The notes under the pieces: generated by a model
Databases searched by the model: none
What the model was told of the DNA's origin: nothing
The model's input: the letters and a program-made list of their open reading frames with translations, nothing else
Origin: Adiantum capillus-veneris
Taxonomy: Eukaryota > Streptophyta > Polypodiopsida > Polypodiales > Pteridaceae
Assembly (NCBI GenBank): GCA_014529385.2
Contig: CM043968.1
Span: 11,179,148-11,243,147, forward strand
Direction: 5' to 3'
DNA length: 64,000 bases
Made by a program: the position numbers and the translations under genes
In this document: positions 46,257 to 57,777 of the stretch, in pieces
Layout of the letters: each line of letters begins with the position of its first letter
Numbering within the stretch: position 1 is the first letter of the stretch

Positions 46257-47875
46257 CTCCCCCTCGAGCTCTGCATGTCGCAGAGTCCAAGCATAGTCCG
46301 GAAACATCGAAGCTTCTTAGCTCCGAGGGCCTTGATAAAGATATCCGCTATCTGCTCCTCTGTGCTGACGTAGACCAAGTCGATGTCGCCCGCCAACACT
46401 CGCTCTCGAACGTAGTGGTAATGGACCTCTATGTGTTTGGTCCTGGCATGGAACACTGGGTTCCTAGCCAACTGCATGTTGTTGAGGTTGTCACAATGGA
46501 TGAAAATCTGCTAGTCCACCTGCACTCCCAAGTCCTCAAGTAATGTGTGTAGCCAAGCTACCTCGCACGCCGCAACTGCTGCACCTCTGTACTCGGCCTC
46601 TGTGCTCGATAAAGCAACCGTAGGCTGCTTTTTGTTGCTCCAAGTAACAGCAGCACTCCCAAAAGAGAACATGAAGCCACTCGTAGATCTCCTATCAACA
46701 ATGCTACCTGCCCAATCTGCATCTGTATACCCATACAATGCTAATGGTGCATCTGCTGCATAGAACAATGCGTAGTCAAGAGTACCTTGCACATACCTAA
46801 GTGTGCGTCGTACTCCATCCAAATGTGGCTTCCTCGGAAGCTGCATGAATTGACTCTCCAAGCCCACTGTGTAGCTCAAGTCTGGCCTCGTGATAGTCAA
46901 GTAGATTAGACTACCCACAATCTTCCTATACATGTTGACATCCTCAACAACATCACCCTTCTCTGCACTCAGCTTTGCATTCACATCCAAGGGAATAGAA
47001 ATTGGCTTACAATCAGCCATACCATACTTTGACAACATGTCCAAAGCATACTGTCTCTGTGATAGCCATACACCCTCTGGAGTCCTGATCACCTCAATGC
47101 CAAGAAAGTAGCACAACTCGCCTAAATCTTTCATTTCAAACTCCTGTTTGAGAAGACCCTTCACATGGTCAATCTCCATAGCATTGTCACCAACAATAAT
47201 AAGGTCATCTACATATATGGTAATGACCACAATCCCCACATCACTCTCACGTACATAGAGTGAATGATCAGCATGAGCTCTCCTAAAACCAATACTGACA
47301 AGATACTTGGCAATCCTGTCATACCATGCTCTAGAGCCCTGCTTCAAACCATACAAAGCTTTGAGAAGTCTACATACATAATCTGGTTGATCCATATACA
47401 CTTCCTCTTGCAACTCATCATTCAAGAAGGCATTCTTTACATCCATTTGATGCATAATCCATCCTCTAGATGCAGCCACTGCTATGACAGCTCTCACAAT
47501 CGTCATCTTTGCCACTGGAGCAAAGGTCTCCTCATAGTCTATGCCATACGTCTGTGCATAACCCTTTGCGACCAGCCTTGCCTTGTGACGCTCAATGTTA
47601 CCATCAGCCTTATGCTTGGTTTTATACACCCATTTATAGCCAATAGCTTTCTTGCCACTTGGCAATGGCACCAACTCCCATGTGTCGTTTGCTTCCAATG
47701 CAGCCATCTCTTCATTCATTGCATCATCCCAATGCACATTTCCAACTGCATCCTCAAAACATGTGGGCTCCACATCCTGTATCACCTTAGCCATGTAGGC
47801 TTGGTGATGCGCTAGATACCCATCATAAGTCAATTTCTGAACTGGATTTCTGACTCTATTAGATCTGCGCGGTCA
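46229..47875 (-). pseudogene. Copia reverse transcriptase and RNase H
   Basis: The 440-codon frame 46511-47833 holds the RT ('HWDDAMNEEMAALEANDTWE', 'IGYKWVYKTKHKADGNIERH', 'GYAQTYGIDYEETFAPVAKM') with an intact YVDD box ('TIYVDDLIIVG'), and RNase H ('TDADWAGSIVDRRSTSGFMF', 'ALSSTEAEYRGAAVAACEVA'). About ten residues are missing between 'YMDQP' and 'DYVCRLLKALYG' compared with relatives, an in-frame deletion. A TAG at 46511-46513 splits off the RNase H end (46229-46477, ending 'SSTEEQ' and 'KALGAKKLRCFR' blocks), and a TGA at 47873-47875 separates RT from integrase. Few other lesions are seen. Confidence 0.9.
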
Positions 47876-49945
47876 TGGGTCACTCCTTTGCCCTCTAGCA
47901 TCTTCTTGTACTTTCCTTACACCAGGTGTCCTGACAGCCAGAATTCCAAATTCCTCATCAAGACTTTGTTCAGAACCATCTGAATCCATGTCTACATGTG
48001 AAAAACCTGATGATGCATCAGCCATAAAGGGAGGTTCATCAACCTTTTCCTTTCCTTTTCGTGATACATTCCCTGTACCTGTTGGTGGAGTAACCTGCGT
48101 ACGTAGTCTACCATTCCATGGTTTCTCAACAAAGCCACGAGAAGAGGACTCTTGTGGTCCACTCAAAACCTGTGACTGTGGCCTCACATTTTGTACAACC
48201 ACATCATCTTTTACATCAGCCCCAATAGTGCCATGTGCATTATTGTACCAGCTGCTCATCTCATCAAAGACTACATCTCTGCTCACTCGTAATTCTCGTG
48301 TAGTAGGATTGTAGCACCTGTACCCCTTTTGTTCAAGGGAATATCCCACAAGAATACATTTCTTTGCTTTAGGATCCAATTTTCTACGCAACTCATCTGG
48401 TACATGCATATAAGCTATGCAGCCAAACACTTTCAAGTGTGCCGAATCAGGCTTTGTACCTGTAAACTTTTCCTCACGTGTTACATCATGCACCACAGCT
48501 GTAGGTGTCCTATTCATAATGTACACAACTGTATTTACGGCTTCAGCCCAGAAATGATGAGGCATGTTCTTCTCATTCATCAATGCACTTGCAACCTCTG
48601 CAATGTGCCTGTTTTTCCTTTCTGCAACCCCATTCTGTTGTGGAGTATATCTGCATGTAAACTGCCTGCGTATACCATGCATTCGCAAAAAAATCTGAAA
48701 AATCATTAGAGAAGTACTCTCCCCCTCCATCTGACCTCAATGTCTTGATTTGCATATCTGTCTCCTTCTCAATCATGACTTTGAAGTCTTGAAAGTGACC
48801 AAACACTTCACTTTTGTTACGCATGAAGTAGACCCATACTTTCCTTGTATGGTCATCAATGAAAGAGACATAATACCTGCAACCATATATACTTGCAGTA
48901 TCGGTTGGACCCCAAACGTCTGTGTGCACCACCTCAAGTGGTTTTTTACATACATTGCGCTCATGTGGAAATGAGCCCTTTGACTGTTTTCCAAACTGGC
49001 ATGCTGCACACACTTTATGCATACCATCCACCTTGAATTTGGGCAAACCGTTTACAATCTGTTTTGATTGCATGCTGCGCAATCTCTGCTCATTGACATG
49101 GCCAATGCGTTTGTGCCAAATGTCAACATCAGCCACAACACCTGTGCCCTGTGCAAATAATGCAGCTTTTACCTCAGGCATGTCTACATTCAGCGTAAAC
49201 ATTCTGCCCACACAGTTGCCCTCTGTGATCAGCTTACAGCCATTCTGGAAATCTTCTACATAATAGCCATTTGGATTGAAGCGAACCTGCAAACCCTGTT
49301 CAACCATTTGTCCAACAGAAACAAGATTCTTTGTAATGTTTGGGACATGAAGTACATCTACTAAGTACTTTGATTTCCCACTCTTCGTATTTAGAGGTAT
49401 GTCCCCTACATGAGCAATGGGGTGAGCTGTGTCATCTCCTGTCTGCACATAGCCTGACACATCTGGTTTGTGCATATCTCTAAACCACTCTCCACGAGAC
49501 GTCATGTGATTAGAGGCACCCGAATCCACATACCAAACATCATCTTGGGTGGAATTCTCTGCAGTCATTGTATTCATTACATGCTGCATAACAAACATGC
49601 GCTCGTTTTTGCTGTCATCTGCATCTCTGCTGGTAGATGCATAGTTTCCCTGTTCTCTCTTTCCACTTGCTTTTCCCTTTGGACAGTCACGTGACATGTG
49701 ACCTCTTTCACCACAAGTCCAACATTCTCTGCTATCTCGAGTATGTAGCTGCCTGCTTGATCCTGCACCACGACCTCTTTGACTCCCCCTGCCTTGAGAC
49801 TGGTTTCCCCTGCCACCTGTATTGTTTTGATTTGATTGAACTTCTTGAAATTGGCCCCTGCAACCTCTTGGGCCTCGACCACGACCTCTACCTCTACCTC
49901 TGTTGGAGTTAGAATAGAAGGCCTGTTTAGAATTATTTCTGCCAT
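47876..49945 (-). pseudogene. Copia gag C-terminus, protease and integrase
   Basis: The open frame from about 49945 encodes a Gly-Arg-rich gag tail, an intact zinc knuckle (CWTCGERGHMSRDC), the protease ('VWYVDSGASNHMTSRGEW', Asp retained), the pre-integrase ('DIWHKRIGHVNEQRLRSMQS', CxxC) and the integrase core ('VHTDVWGPTDTASIYG', 'VSFIDDHTRKVW', 'LRSDGGGEY'). A one-base shift at an A run near 48690 moves the frame to 47873-48730, which carries the catalytic Glu region ('YTPQQNGVAERKNRHIAEVA') and 'VFGCIAYMHVPDELRRKLDP'. All three integrase acidic residues are present. The gag N-terminal domain is absent because of the deletion next to the LTR. Confidence 0.9.
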
Positions 49946-49955
49946 GAGAAGAAGA

Positions 49956-50085
49956 TGTGTCCAGCTATAGAATCACTGGCAGAGATCCTCCATGTCAGTC
50001 ACCTAACGCGCCAGGAGTAAATGCCGTAAGCGGCCAAGACCCATAGTGGATGCCAGCTCAAGGTGTAGAGCTCGACATCTCAACA
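49956..50085 (-). repeat. 5' LTR of the nested copia
   Basis: TGTGTCCAGC...GACATCTCAACA (plus-strand order). No primer binding site is found on its inner side, in agreement with the deletion. Confidence 0.85.
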
Positions 50086-52824
50086 GTATATGGAGCACTA
50101 CACGCTAAAGGAAGGTGGCCTGACCCCCCATCTCAGAATGATTGGCTAAGGGTAAAAGAAGACAAGGAAGATAAGCCACAAAGAGCGCCAAGGGTGGCTA
50201 CGAGATTGAAGAGACGACTGGAGCCAACGACTGGAGCCAGTTGAAGAGGAGCAACCTGAGCAGAAGAAAGGAAAGAAGGAGTCTGCTCAAGTGCCGGCCA
50301 AAGAAACCATGTCTAAGAAAGCGGCAAGACTCGAGAGGCTGATGGAGAGTTTCCGAGCAGAAAGAGCCCTCAAGGGTGATTTAAACGAACTCTGGAAGCC
50401 ATCTCTCGAGTCTATGTTCGGATCATCCAGAAGAGTGCAAAGGGACCGCTTTGAAGCTTATATCAAGAATTTCGAGATTCTTGATGCTGCAGCGGAAAAC
50501 ATTCCCCATGTCCCTTTCACCAAGGAGGAAGTGGAGCAGATAAGGCAGACATTGCTAGATGAACAAGAAAGCCAAGAAAGGGAAAGAAAAACAAAAGCAG
50601 ACAGGGACTTAAAGGGCAAATCGGCAGCTTTACCAGATAGCCCTAAACCCAGCCCACAGCCATCTCCACCGCCATCACCACCTCCCAGCAGCCCTCCACA
50701 AGAAGAGAATGCAGCTGAGGACAAACAAGAAGAAACGCAAGCTGAGGAGCAAGAGCAAAGGCAAGCACCTGAGCCAAAAGAAGAGGCCAAGCCTGAATCT
50801 CAGCAAAAAGGATTAGATGAGGCCTATTATGCATTTTTGGACCTGCTAGCTGCAGGCTATACAAAGGAAGAAGCCGCCACAGTCGCATTCGACTTGGCGA
50901 GAACATGGCATAAAGAACAGATGCAAGGCATCCGGCTAGTGGAACTTAAAGAAATTGCTACAGACACTGTAGACCTGCACCTGCCCTCCAATGACTGGGA
51001 CGTGGTGATGACAAAGCTATCCGGATTGCGAGCACAATCCATGGCTTCAGAGAAAGAGGTGATAACTCTTAAAGCCACCGAAGAAAAGACTAAAATGGAA
51101 AGGGATTCTCTACAGGCACAAAGCCAAGGGAAAAAAGAGAGAGAAGCTGACCTCCAGGCCAGCTTGGCAATGGCTCTACAAAACTGCCAATCAATGGAAG
51201 AAGCAAATGAGGCAGCAACAAAAAGAATACAAGCAGCTGAAGAAGAGTGTCTGCAGCTCAGCAAGTCATTGCGATATGCTGAAAAAGAATGAGATAATCT
51301 GACACTACAGTTGGCAGAAGAAACAAAAGAAGTTGAGGCAATGAGGAATGCCAAGGAAAGAGCAGAGATAGAACAAGAAGCAAGCCTGGATGAAGTCCTT
51401 GAACTCAAGGACCAATTAAAAGTCAAAGATCAAACCATCCAGAGGCTGCGAGCATCACCTGCTAGAGTCAGAGCTACAAGCTCGACTCAAATCATTTCCG
51501 AGAGTCAAATATATGAAGAGCAAATGCATGAACTTTAGAAGGAGCTGACTCTTGAGAAAAAGCAGAGGTTAATGATGGCTGAAGGTTCTATCGTAATGCA
51601 AACAAGAATGGAGGAGGGCCAAAAAGCCCTGCAAGAAGAAGTAGAAAGCATAAAGAAAAATCTCGAGGAGGCAAAAAGAGTAAACGTTGAACTTAATGAC
51701 CTCCTCGTGAATATGGGCGGAGAATCTGAAGCGGAAAAGCAAACACTCCTCAGGCAAATTGAAGAGTTAAAAGTCCAGCAACAAGCAGAGGCAGAAAGCT
51801 CAGGGCCAGCCGCCAATGAAAGCATCGACCTCGAAAATGTGGCAGATCCTGTGGACACACCCATGCAAGAGGAAAGCATGGCAGGATCCTCTCAAGAGCC
51901 GCAGGATCTAACACAAGAAGAGGAGGAAAAATTGCATAAGGCAATAGAAGAAGAGCTAAGAGAAAGCACTAAGGAAGCCTTGGAATGGGAGCAGAAGGTC
52001 TTCAAATCTATGACAACTCAGAAGATCGACGCCAGCAATCTCAGGCGCGAGTGGCTTCAACCCTCTCTCCCATATCCATTGCTGAAATATGAGGTAGCAA
52101 CAATAAACAAACGGATCAGAGAAGAGCCAACGGTACCTCTCTACAATGCAGACACCTCAAAGCCAGAAGGAGTTAAGCTTATAGTGGATTCTTAGCCAAA
52201 GTGGAGGAAGGCTTGGCTTACCAAGTACCCACAATACCTAATCCACTTGGTAGAGGCACCTAAACATATCAGGGACAACCTCAGCTTCTGTCCCCTACCA
52301 AGGGTTAGGACGTGGAAGGCACAAGAAATGTTGCAAAGAAGGCGACCCACTTGGCTGAATTACCCAAAGCTGTCGGGCGTGAAGGCAGGTGAGAGAATAA
52401 GTGTCCAATACATGGTGAAAACCCTAACAGGCGCCATAAAGTTGTTCACTAGCTCACCTGACCTTACATTCATTATAATGAGGAAGATTTGCAGAACCAT
52501 CTTAGCAGTGTTCCAGACCTTCAAGCCAGGCCAGGTGACCTACAGCATATTCTTCTTCCAGGATACATACAGATGTGCTTATGATCTGTCAGGTCAGCCT
52601 TCCAAGGAGGTGATACATGCGTTGTATCAAAGAATCATGTTTCTACCATCATATCACCTCCAGGCTTTTGAAGAAGCATTCTATACAGGGTTCTTCACCA
52701 TGAATACAGATATCTTTGGCCCAACAATGCTGAACCTACATGCAAGGTACGAATCACTATTAAAGATGCAGGAAACGATAAGATGAAGAAGCAGACCAAG
52801 GCCATGTCGGGGATGACATGAACA

Positions 52825-52837
52825 AGGAGGGGGGGGA
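52825..52837 (+). promoter_or_regulatory. Polypurine tract of the gag-protease element
   Basis: The purine run AAGGAGGGGGGGA directly precedes the 3' LTR start TGTTAGAAGC, as required for plus-strand priming. Confidence 0.85.
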
Positions 52838-53138
52838 TGTTAGAAGCTGGACACACCCCAAGGCATCTAACTACTCGGAGGACTATTATTTTTGTAAATT
52901 ATTCATTCATTGAGGAAAACCCGATTTTCACCTTGTAAATATTGGAACTTACAGAAGTTTCCAGATTGTATCCCAGTTTTGATAGTTGGAGTGAGTAGAT
53001 GGTTGATTTTGGAACTTTAGGGTTTGAGAAGTTGTAAGGTATATATACCACTTTTTGACCTTAATGAAGAACCTTTTGTCATTTTAAAACAAGTTTGAGC
53101 GTACTGTGTACGAGAGAGAAAGTGTGAGCTTCATCTTG

Positions 53139-53777
53139 CACTACAAGAGGTTGTGTGCTCTTGTGACGCTGTTAGCGACGGAAATACACTGGGTTTTTAT
53201 AACCCCCGGCGTCGCTAAAACCGTCGCTAATAGCGTCGCTATGAGAGCGTCGCTATATGCGTCGCTATAGGCGTTGCTATATGAGTCTCTATAAGCGTCG
53301 CTATATAGCGACGGTCATAGCGACGTTTACACAGAAGTCTATAGCGACGCTTATAGCAACGCTCCAGAGCCATAAATAGCGACGGTTATAGCGACGCCCG
53401 AGAGAAATTTTTTTTGGTGACAGGGCATTGAATGCCCTGCCACCCATCAACCATATTGTACTTGATTCACTTTTTAAAAAAAGTGCAAGGGTAGATAATA
53501 GACCCAAAATAGTCACCCACAAGACGCATTGTTTGCAAAATTGACAAGCGTAAAATTGACAATTGTACACATCATAGGCAAAATGAATTGATTGGCAAAT
53601 GTAATAATGACAATTGTACAACATCATAGGCATAAAGAATTGATTGGCAAAATGAACTGCGGTGACAAATGTAATAATATACATGGTTCAAAAAGACGTA
53701 TAAAATCCGTCTCATGATACATAAGCTATGAGAAACCCTAAACTAATGCTATCTAGCTACGGCTAAACTGACGTCGT
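53139..53777. repeat. CACTA left terminal repeat and subterminal motif array
   Basis: After CACTACAAGAGG, the stretch to about 53400 holds roughly 14 copies of the GCGTCGCTA word in both orientations, the expected binding array for a TNPA/TNPD-like protein. 53401-53777 is AT-rich with short 'gacaattgtacaacatcatag' repeats (53555-53640) and no gene. Confidence 0.85.
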
Positions 53778-55082
53778 CTAGTCAGACGTCTCATCGCGTC
53801 CAAGTGACGTATCTGTCTGATTCTGCAAAAAAAGACAATAAGACAGCTTTCAGTAAGTATAAACATATAACGACATTTATAAAACAATACAAAAAATAGA
53901 AAAGAGTAAACCCTAATACTAACCATGCCGCCGCGAGAACTGAGAATGTCCATCAGGGCATTTAAGCCCTTCCTGCCTGCGTACTCGCGCTCGTACGGTG
54001 TGGGATCACGTCCTGTCATCGACCACTGTCAAAACATACAAAGATTTCATTATGTTAGAATTAAAAAACTCATAAACCCTAAACTATCGAACATAAAGAG
54101 CAATGAGAAAACACTTACAAAATCGGCCTCAAATGATGCCCATCCACCGCTCCCCAAGTGGTGCGAGCTCCCTGCCTCTACTCGCGCTCTGGCTGCATCC
54201 TTTTGTTGCTTCCACTTGTCGGGATTCTCGCACGCTACTTTCTTCGCATTCTTCCAATCTTCTTTGGCCAGCCAATCTGGCCTGTTCCACCCATGCTTGA
54301 TTGCTTTTTGCACTTTGGAACGCTTGTGTTTGCAGTATTCGCGCATTCGAATGTTCATCAGGTCTTCATTGAAGTGCTGATCCCGTGTTGGAACGGGAAA
54401 CTCATCATGAAGTATGCTGATGACTCTGGATTTTAAATCACTTGGTACTTCACTCCATTTGTTTAGTATGTAGTGTCTAAACAGCTGAGAGCAAAGACCA
54501 CGCATGCGCGAGATCACCTTCTTGCCGTCATCATCCATGATGATGCCGCCGCTAAAGTCGAAGGAGTAAGGCAAGCCCTCTGGCCGGTGACGCGTGAACC
54601 TGGGTGTCCCGGCAGGGGTCTCTAGCGGCGTGTCGATGGGGGTACGGACGTCAGGTGTCTCCATCGGGCGTCTGGGCCCCGAAGCGAGGAGTGTCGAGTG
54701 GGGTGGCTCCTGGCGGAGTAGGTAGAGGTGTGTAGCTGCTAGGAACAGTCAGCCGCGCAAAACCTGGCGTAGATGGCGATGTTGTGGCTGGTGTGGGGGC
54801 GGGCAAAGAAGGGGAGGGTAAAGAGCCTCGTCGAACACGAGGCGGTGTGGAGGCATCGGCGGCGGAATCCCCACAACAACCGCCACCACTAGAGCGCCGG
54901 TGTCTAGACGAGTGTGAAGATCGTCTCGTCGACACCGAAGCTTCGGAGCGCGCCGAATGCTCCGAAAGAGAGGGAGATGCGGATGGAGTAGGAACGCGCG
55001 ATGATGCGCCAGAGCGATGACGCTCCACGTACCACTGTCTCTACTGCGGTGACAAAGAAGAAAGAAACTCCTCATCATCCAT
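53778..55082 (-). pseudogene. CACTA second gene: Transposase_24 (plant transposase Ptta/En/Spm) protein
   Basis: The start is ATG at 55080-55082 (MDDEEFLSSLSPQ), but codon 14 is TAG (55041-55043). A Ser/Arg/Pro-rich low-complexity part follows. A frameshift near 54655 precedes the conserved domain ('PYSFDFSGGIIMDDDGKKVI', 'EVPSDLKSRVISILHDEFPV', 'NEDLMNIRMREYCKHKRSKV', 'KHGWNRPDWLAKEDWKNAKK', 'GSGGWASFEADF'). Two GT-AG introns fit the sequence: 54026-54118 and 53823-53923, both phase 0. Exon 2 gives 'WSMTGRDPTPYEREYAGRKG' and exon 3 ends at TAG 53778-53780. Proteins of this family accompany TNP2 in CACTA elements and are thought to bind the subterminal repeats. Confidence 0.85.
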
Positions 55083-55274
55083 ACCTGCATTAAACACACG
55101 AATATTTAAACTTAATATTGAATGAATAGAGTAGACAATGACGCAAAGACCATTAAATACAATGACGTAATGACGCATATAAATACAATGACGCAATGAA
55201 TTGAGTGATAGAAGAGGCAAGTCGAAAACTCAGAATTTTCAATCAAAAGATGTGAGCGCGAGTAGAAAAGAGCG
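55083..55274. other. CACTA intergenic spacer
   Basis: 192 bp between the two transposon genes, with 'acaatgacgcaatga' repeats (55130-55200). The missing C-terminal half of TNP2 would have to lie here and does not. Confidence 0.6.
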
Positions 55275-57062
55275 TTATACACCATGGAAGGTACTTAGAG
55301 AGCCAGAGCTTTTACAACACGGAGCAAAATTGTTCAAATACAATATTCGGGGCCAGTATGGTAACTCGTACCATAGAGATAGTCTCTTCATCCTTGGAGG
55401 CAATCCGTCATCGCACATCTCCTTCTGCTCTAACCATGCTTGTGCAGACATCCTTGGTGGCTCTCTTCCCAAAAAGCCGTCGCGTAACATGATTCTCTGG
55501 AAGATACGCTTGATGACCTTCGTAGATTTGCTTCTTCAGTGAGGGCGCCCTACGTGCATTCAGTCTAGGTCCACATGTGACACATGCTCTGTATCCGCTT
55601 CTTTGAAGCCCTGCATGTATACACATGATAATAGATCAACTATGGGAAAAAACAAGATTTACAGTGTCTGAGTGAGGAGTGTCAATAGATCACCTAAGCA
55701 TTCTGTTAGCCCGGGATAGTCATGCATGGTCCACATTAGAATGCCTCTGATCAAAGCATTCCGTCGTCCTGTGTGTCGGCTCATATCCACCACCTCTATG
55801 CCAATCCACAATTGTTGTAGCTCTTCCAATAGCGGACGAAGATACACATCCATATTCTCCACTTTATATCTCCCTGGCACAATCAAGCTTAGCCATAGGT
55901 GCCCCTTCTTCGTAGTCAACCACGGGGGAATGTTGTAGTTGACGATGACAACGGGCCATACACTGTAAGATGTTGATCTTTGACCAAATGGATTTACGCC
56001 ATCCATAGCCAGGCCTAAGCGCAAATTTCAAGATTCCCTGGCAAAATCCGACCATGTTCCATCTATATGTTTCCAGGCTGCGCAATCTGCAGGAATTCGT
56101 AGCACACCATCCGAAGATTTATTCTCCTCATGCCATGATGCTAGGGCGGCCATGGACTTACATTCGAAGAAATGCTTGATGCGAGGAAGCAGAGGAAAAT
56201 ATCGCAAAACCTTTTGTGGAATTTTTGTCTCGTGGAGATCTACTCGATATCTTTCGGAATCACATTTTGGACACTTCTCCATGTCTATGTATTCCCCTCT
56301 GAAAAGAATGCAGTCATTAGGACAAGCGTGGATAGAATTGTAATCCATCCCCAAGTTTCGCAAAATCTTTCTTGCTTCATCTCGGGAATCTGGCATCACA
56401 TTGTCAGCTGGTAGTATGTGCTCTTTAAGCAATCTACACAACATAAAAATACGATACAGTCGTGTAAAAATCTATCAGATCATTATACATTTAGAGTTTT
56501 ATTAAAGTAAACTAATTGTAATAGATCACCTGAAAAGCGTTGTGACGCTAGTGTCACTCCATCCAAACTTTGTCTGCATGTTGAGAAGAACCAGGAGTGC
56601 TTTCAATCTAGACATACGTGCTCCATTATACAATGGCGTATCGGCTTCACTTTTCATATCATCATAGATAAGCCTTTCTGAATCCATGATCGTCTCGATC
56701 ATTTCATCAATCTCGGGCTCAAACATTGCCTCGTTGGGAATGTGCTCTGCATGATCATCCCCCGAGCTGTCAGAGGCTACATCTTGTGGCCTCACAGATG
56801 CTGCTTGACCAAAGCGCCTGCGAACACGTCTATTGGGTTGCAAGATTGCTACTTGTTGGCCAGCGTCAGAGTCCGACGAGTTATAATTGGCAACAACTCG
56901 ATCTATAATAGATGGATCGAACTCTCCAAATTCGCGAACGTGCTGCAAAGAAACACGTCTTGTCCATCGCACAGCATGCTTGCATTGATTACAAGGACAT
57001 AAGACCCTCGTTGAGAGATAGGTGTTTCGGTTGGACGGTCCCACATCCTCGTCACTACTCAT
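55275..57062 (-). pseudogene. TNP2-type CACTA transposase, 3'-truncated
   Basis: Exon 1 (57062-56530) starts ATG 'MSSDEDVGPSNRN' and contains the Transposase-associated zinc domain ('VLCPCNQCKHAVRW') and linker. GT-AG introns at 56434-56529 and 55611-55693 join exon 2 (56433-55694) and exon 3 (55610 on) in frame. Exon 2 carries the Transposase_21 block ('KILRNLGMDYNSIHACPNDC', 'CPKCDSERY', 'RIKHFFECKSMAALASWHEE', 'LGLAMDGVNPFG', 'ILMWTMHDYPG'). Exon 3 has 'SGYRACVTCGPRL' and, after a frameshift near 55490, 'LWYELPYWPRILYLNNF'. A TGA at 56028-56030 replaces an Arg codon. The protein stops at about 535 codons, where full TNP2 proteins continue for several hundred more residues. Confidence 0.9.
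56434..56529 (-). other. TNP2 intron 1
   Basis: 96 bp, GTGATC...TGTGTAG on the minus strand. Removing it joins the reading frame of exon 1 ('TTLF') to 'RLLKEHILPADNV'. Confidence 0.85.
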
Positions 57063-57124
57063 AATGAGGATAAAAATCTTATAACCTGGACAACAAATTT
57101 AATATTCTATTGGCATTCTTCGTC

Positions 57125-57202
<78 letters not shown>

Positions 57203-57777
57203 TTCTCTAGTCATGTCCAATCCCCGCACACCTCGGTCTAGAGGTGCACGGAGATCAGAACCACCGGGTTATAATCTCGTCTTTATTGGTCAATACCTAT
57301 ATTTGTAGGTACAAGAAATCTACAGACCCACGTCTACATGATACTGCATGTAGTGGACAAAACCCCTTTGCCTCTTCTCTAGCTGTAGCACTTCACAGCA
57401 TCTTAACATCTTTTCACAGTAGATCTTTTCACTGTTCGTCTAACTCTAAACCCTAAACCGTAAGTAATTCTTGCGTGGACTCGATCTAACGTAAATAAGC
57501 GTAAATCTAAATAAACGTAAATCTAGCTAAAAATAAACCTAAATCTAATTTAACGTAAGTCTACATCTAACCTAATCTTTAACGTCTTTTGGGATAGTTT
57601 CCTACGACGTTAAAACTCTCTTCTTCTTGTGTGTGTGTGTGGGTAAACCTAAATAAACCTAAGTCTAATCTAATATAACATAAATCTAAATCTAACGTAA
57701 ATTATGTTATATTAAAAACAAATAACTAAACTAGCAGGGATTATAAGAACCTTAAAACTGATTTAACACATAATTTT
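57063..57777. repeat. CACTA internal region: (CT)n and TAAATCTA-type repeats
   Basis: (CT)n at 57128-57195. From 57480 to 57720 the sequence is built from words such as 'cctaaatctaa' and 'acgtaaatcta', ending in a 'tagtttcctacgacgtta' block that recurs at 58300 and 58500. No gene. Confidence 0.75.

Larger units (their letters stand above)
46125..50085 (-). mobile_element. 5'-deleted Ty1/copia element inside ORF3
   Basis: Short LTRs (46125-46256 and 49956-50085, 132 and 130 bp) enclose gag C-terminus, protease, integrase, RT and RNase H, reading right to left. The polypurine tract 'ctccccctcgag' (plus strand) lies beside the left LTR. At the right end the LTR is followed within about 10 bp by the basic part of gag, so the primer site, leader and gag N-terminus are deleted. 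The flanks ATAAG and GTATA do not form a clear duplication. The pol gene has few lesions and all catalytic boxes seen are intact, so it is the youngest or best-preserved retroelement here. Confidence 0.9.
45171..52786 (+). pseudogene. ORF3: long frame of unknown function with coiled coil, interrupted by a copia
   Basis: ATG at 45171 ('MAASNSPAKKKRMTIKDYLD'). The first 300 codons (to 46124) look globular, with stops at 45612-45614 and 46038-46040. A copia lies at 46125-50085. The frame resumes at 50086 ('VYGALHAKGRWPDPPSQNDW'), shifts near 50230 at a short duplication, and then runs in one register to 52786 with single stops at 51290, 51536 and 52193. In order it contains a Pro/Ser-rich segment (50640-50700), a Glu/Gln-rich segment, a long heptad-like coiled coil (about 51030-51800) and a C-terminal domain ('GVKAGERISVQYMVKTLTGA', 'FFQDTYRCAYDLSGQPSKEV'). 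In total this is about 1,200 codons. No known enzyme motif, signal peptide or membrane segment is visible. Its position after gag-pro is that of pol or an env-like ORF. Confidence 0.7.

Noticed and set aside
49577-49945. 122-codon Val/Glu-rich frame in the nested copia
   Set aside because: It is the wrong register over the Gly-Arg-rich gag tail. The correct frame contains the intact zinc knuckle.
46120-50090. A target-site duplication for the nested copia
   Set aside because: Flanks ATAAG and GTATA do not match. A CTATA/GTATA pairing would require moving the LTR end by two bases, without support.
50458-50906. Minus-strand frames opposite ORF3 of the nested element
   Set aside because: They are antisense shadows of the Pro/Ser- and Glu-rich coding segment and show no domain.
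45171-52786. ORF3 as an env-like gene
   Set aside because: No signal peptide, membrane segment or cleavage site is visible. The protein is hydrophilic with a coiled coil, so no such function is claimed.
54749-55099. 116-codon minus-strand frame rich in His and Arg
   Set aside because: It is a shifted-frame shadow of the low-complexity N-terminal part of the Transposase_24 gene.
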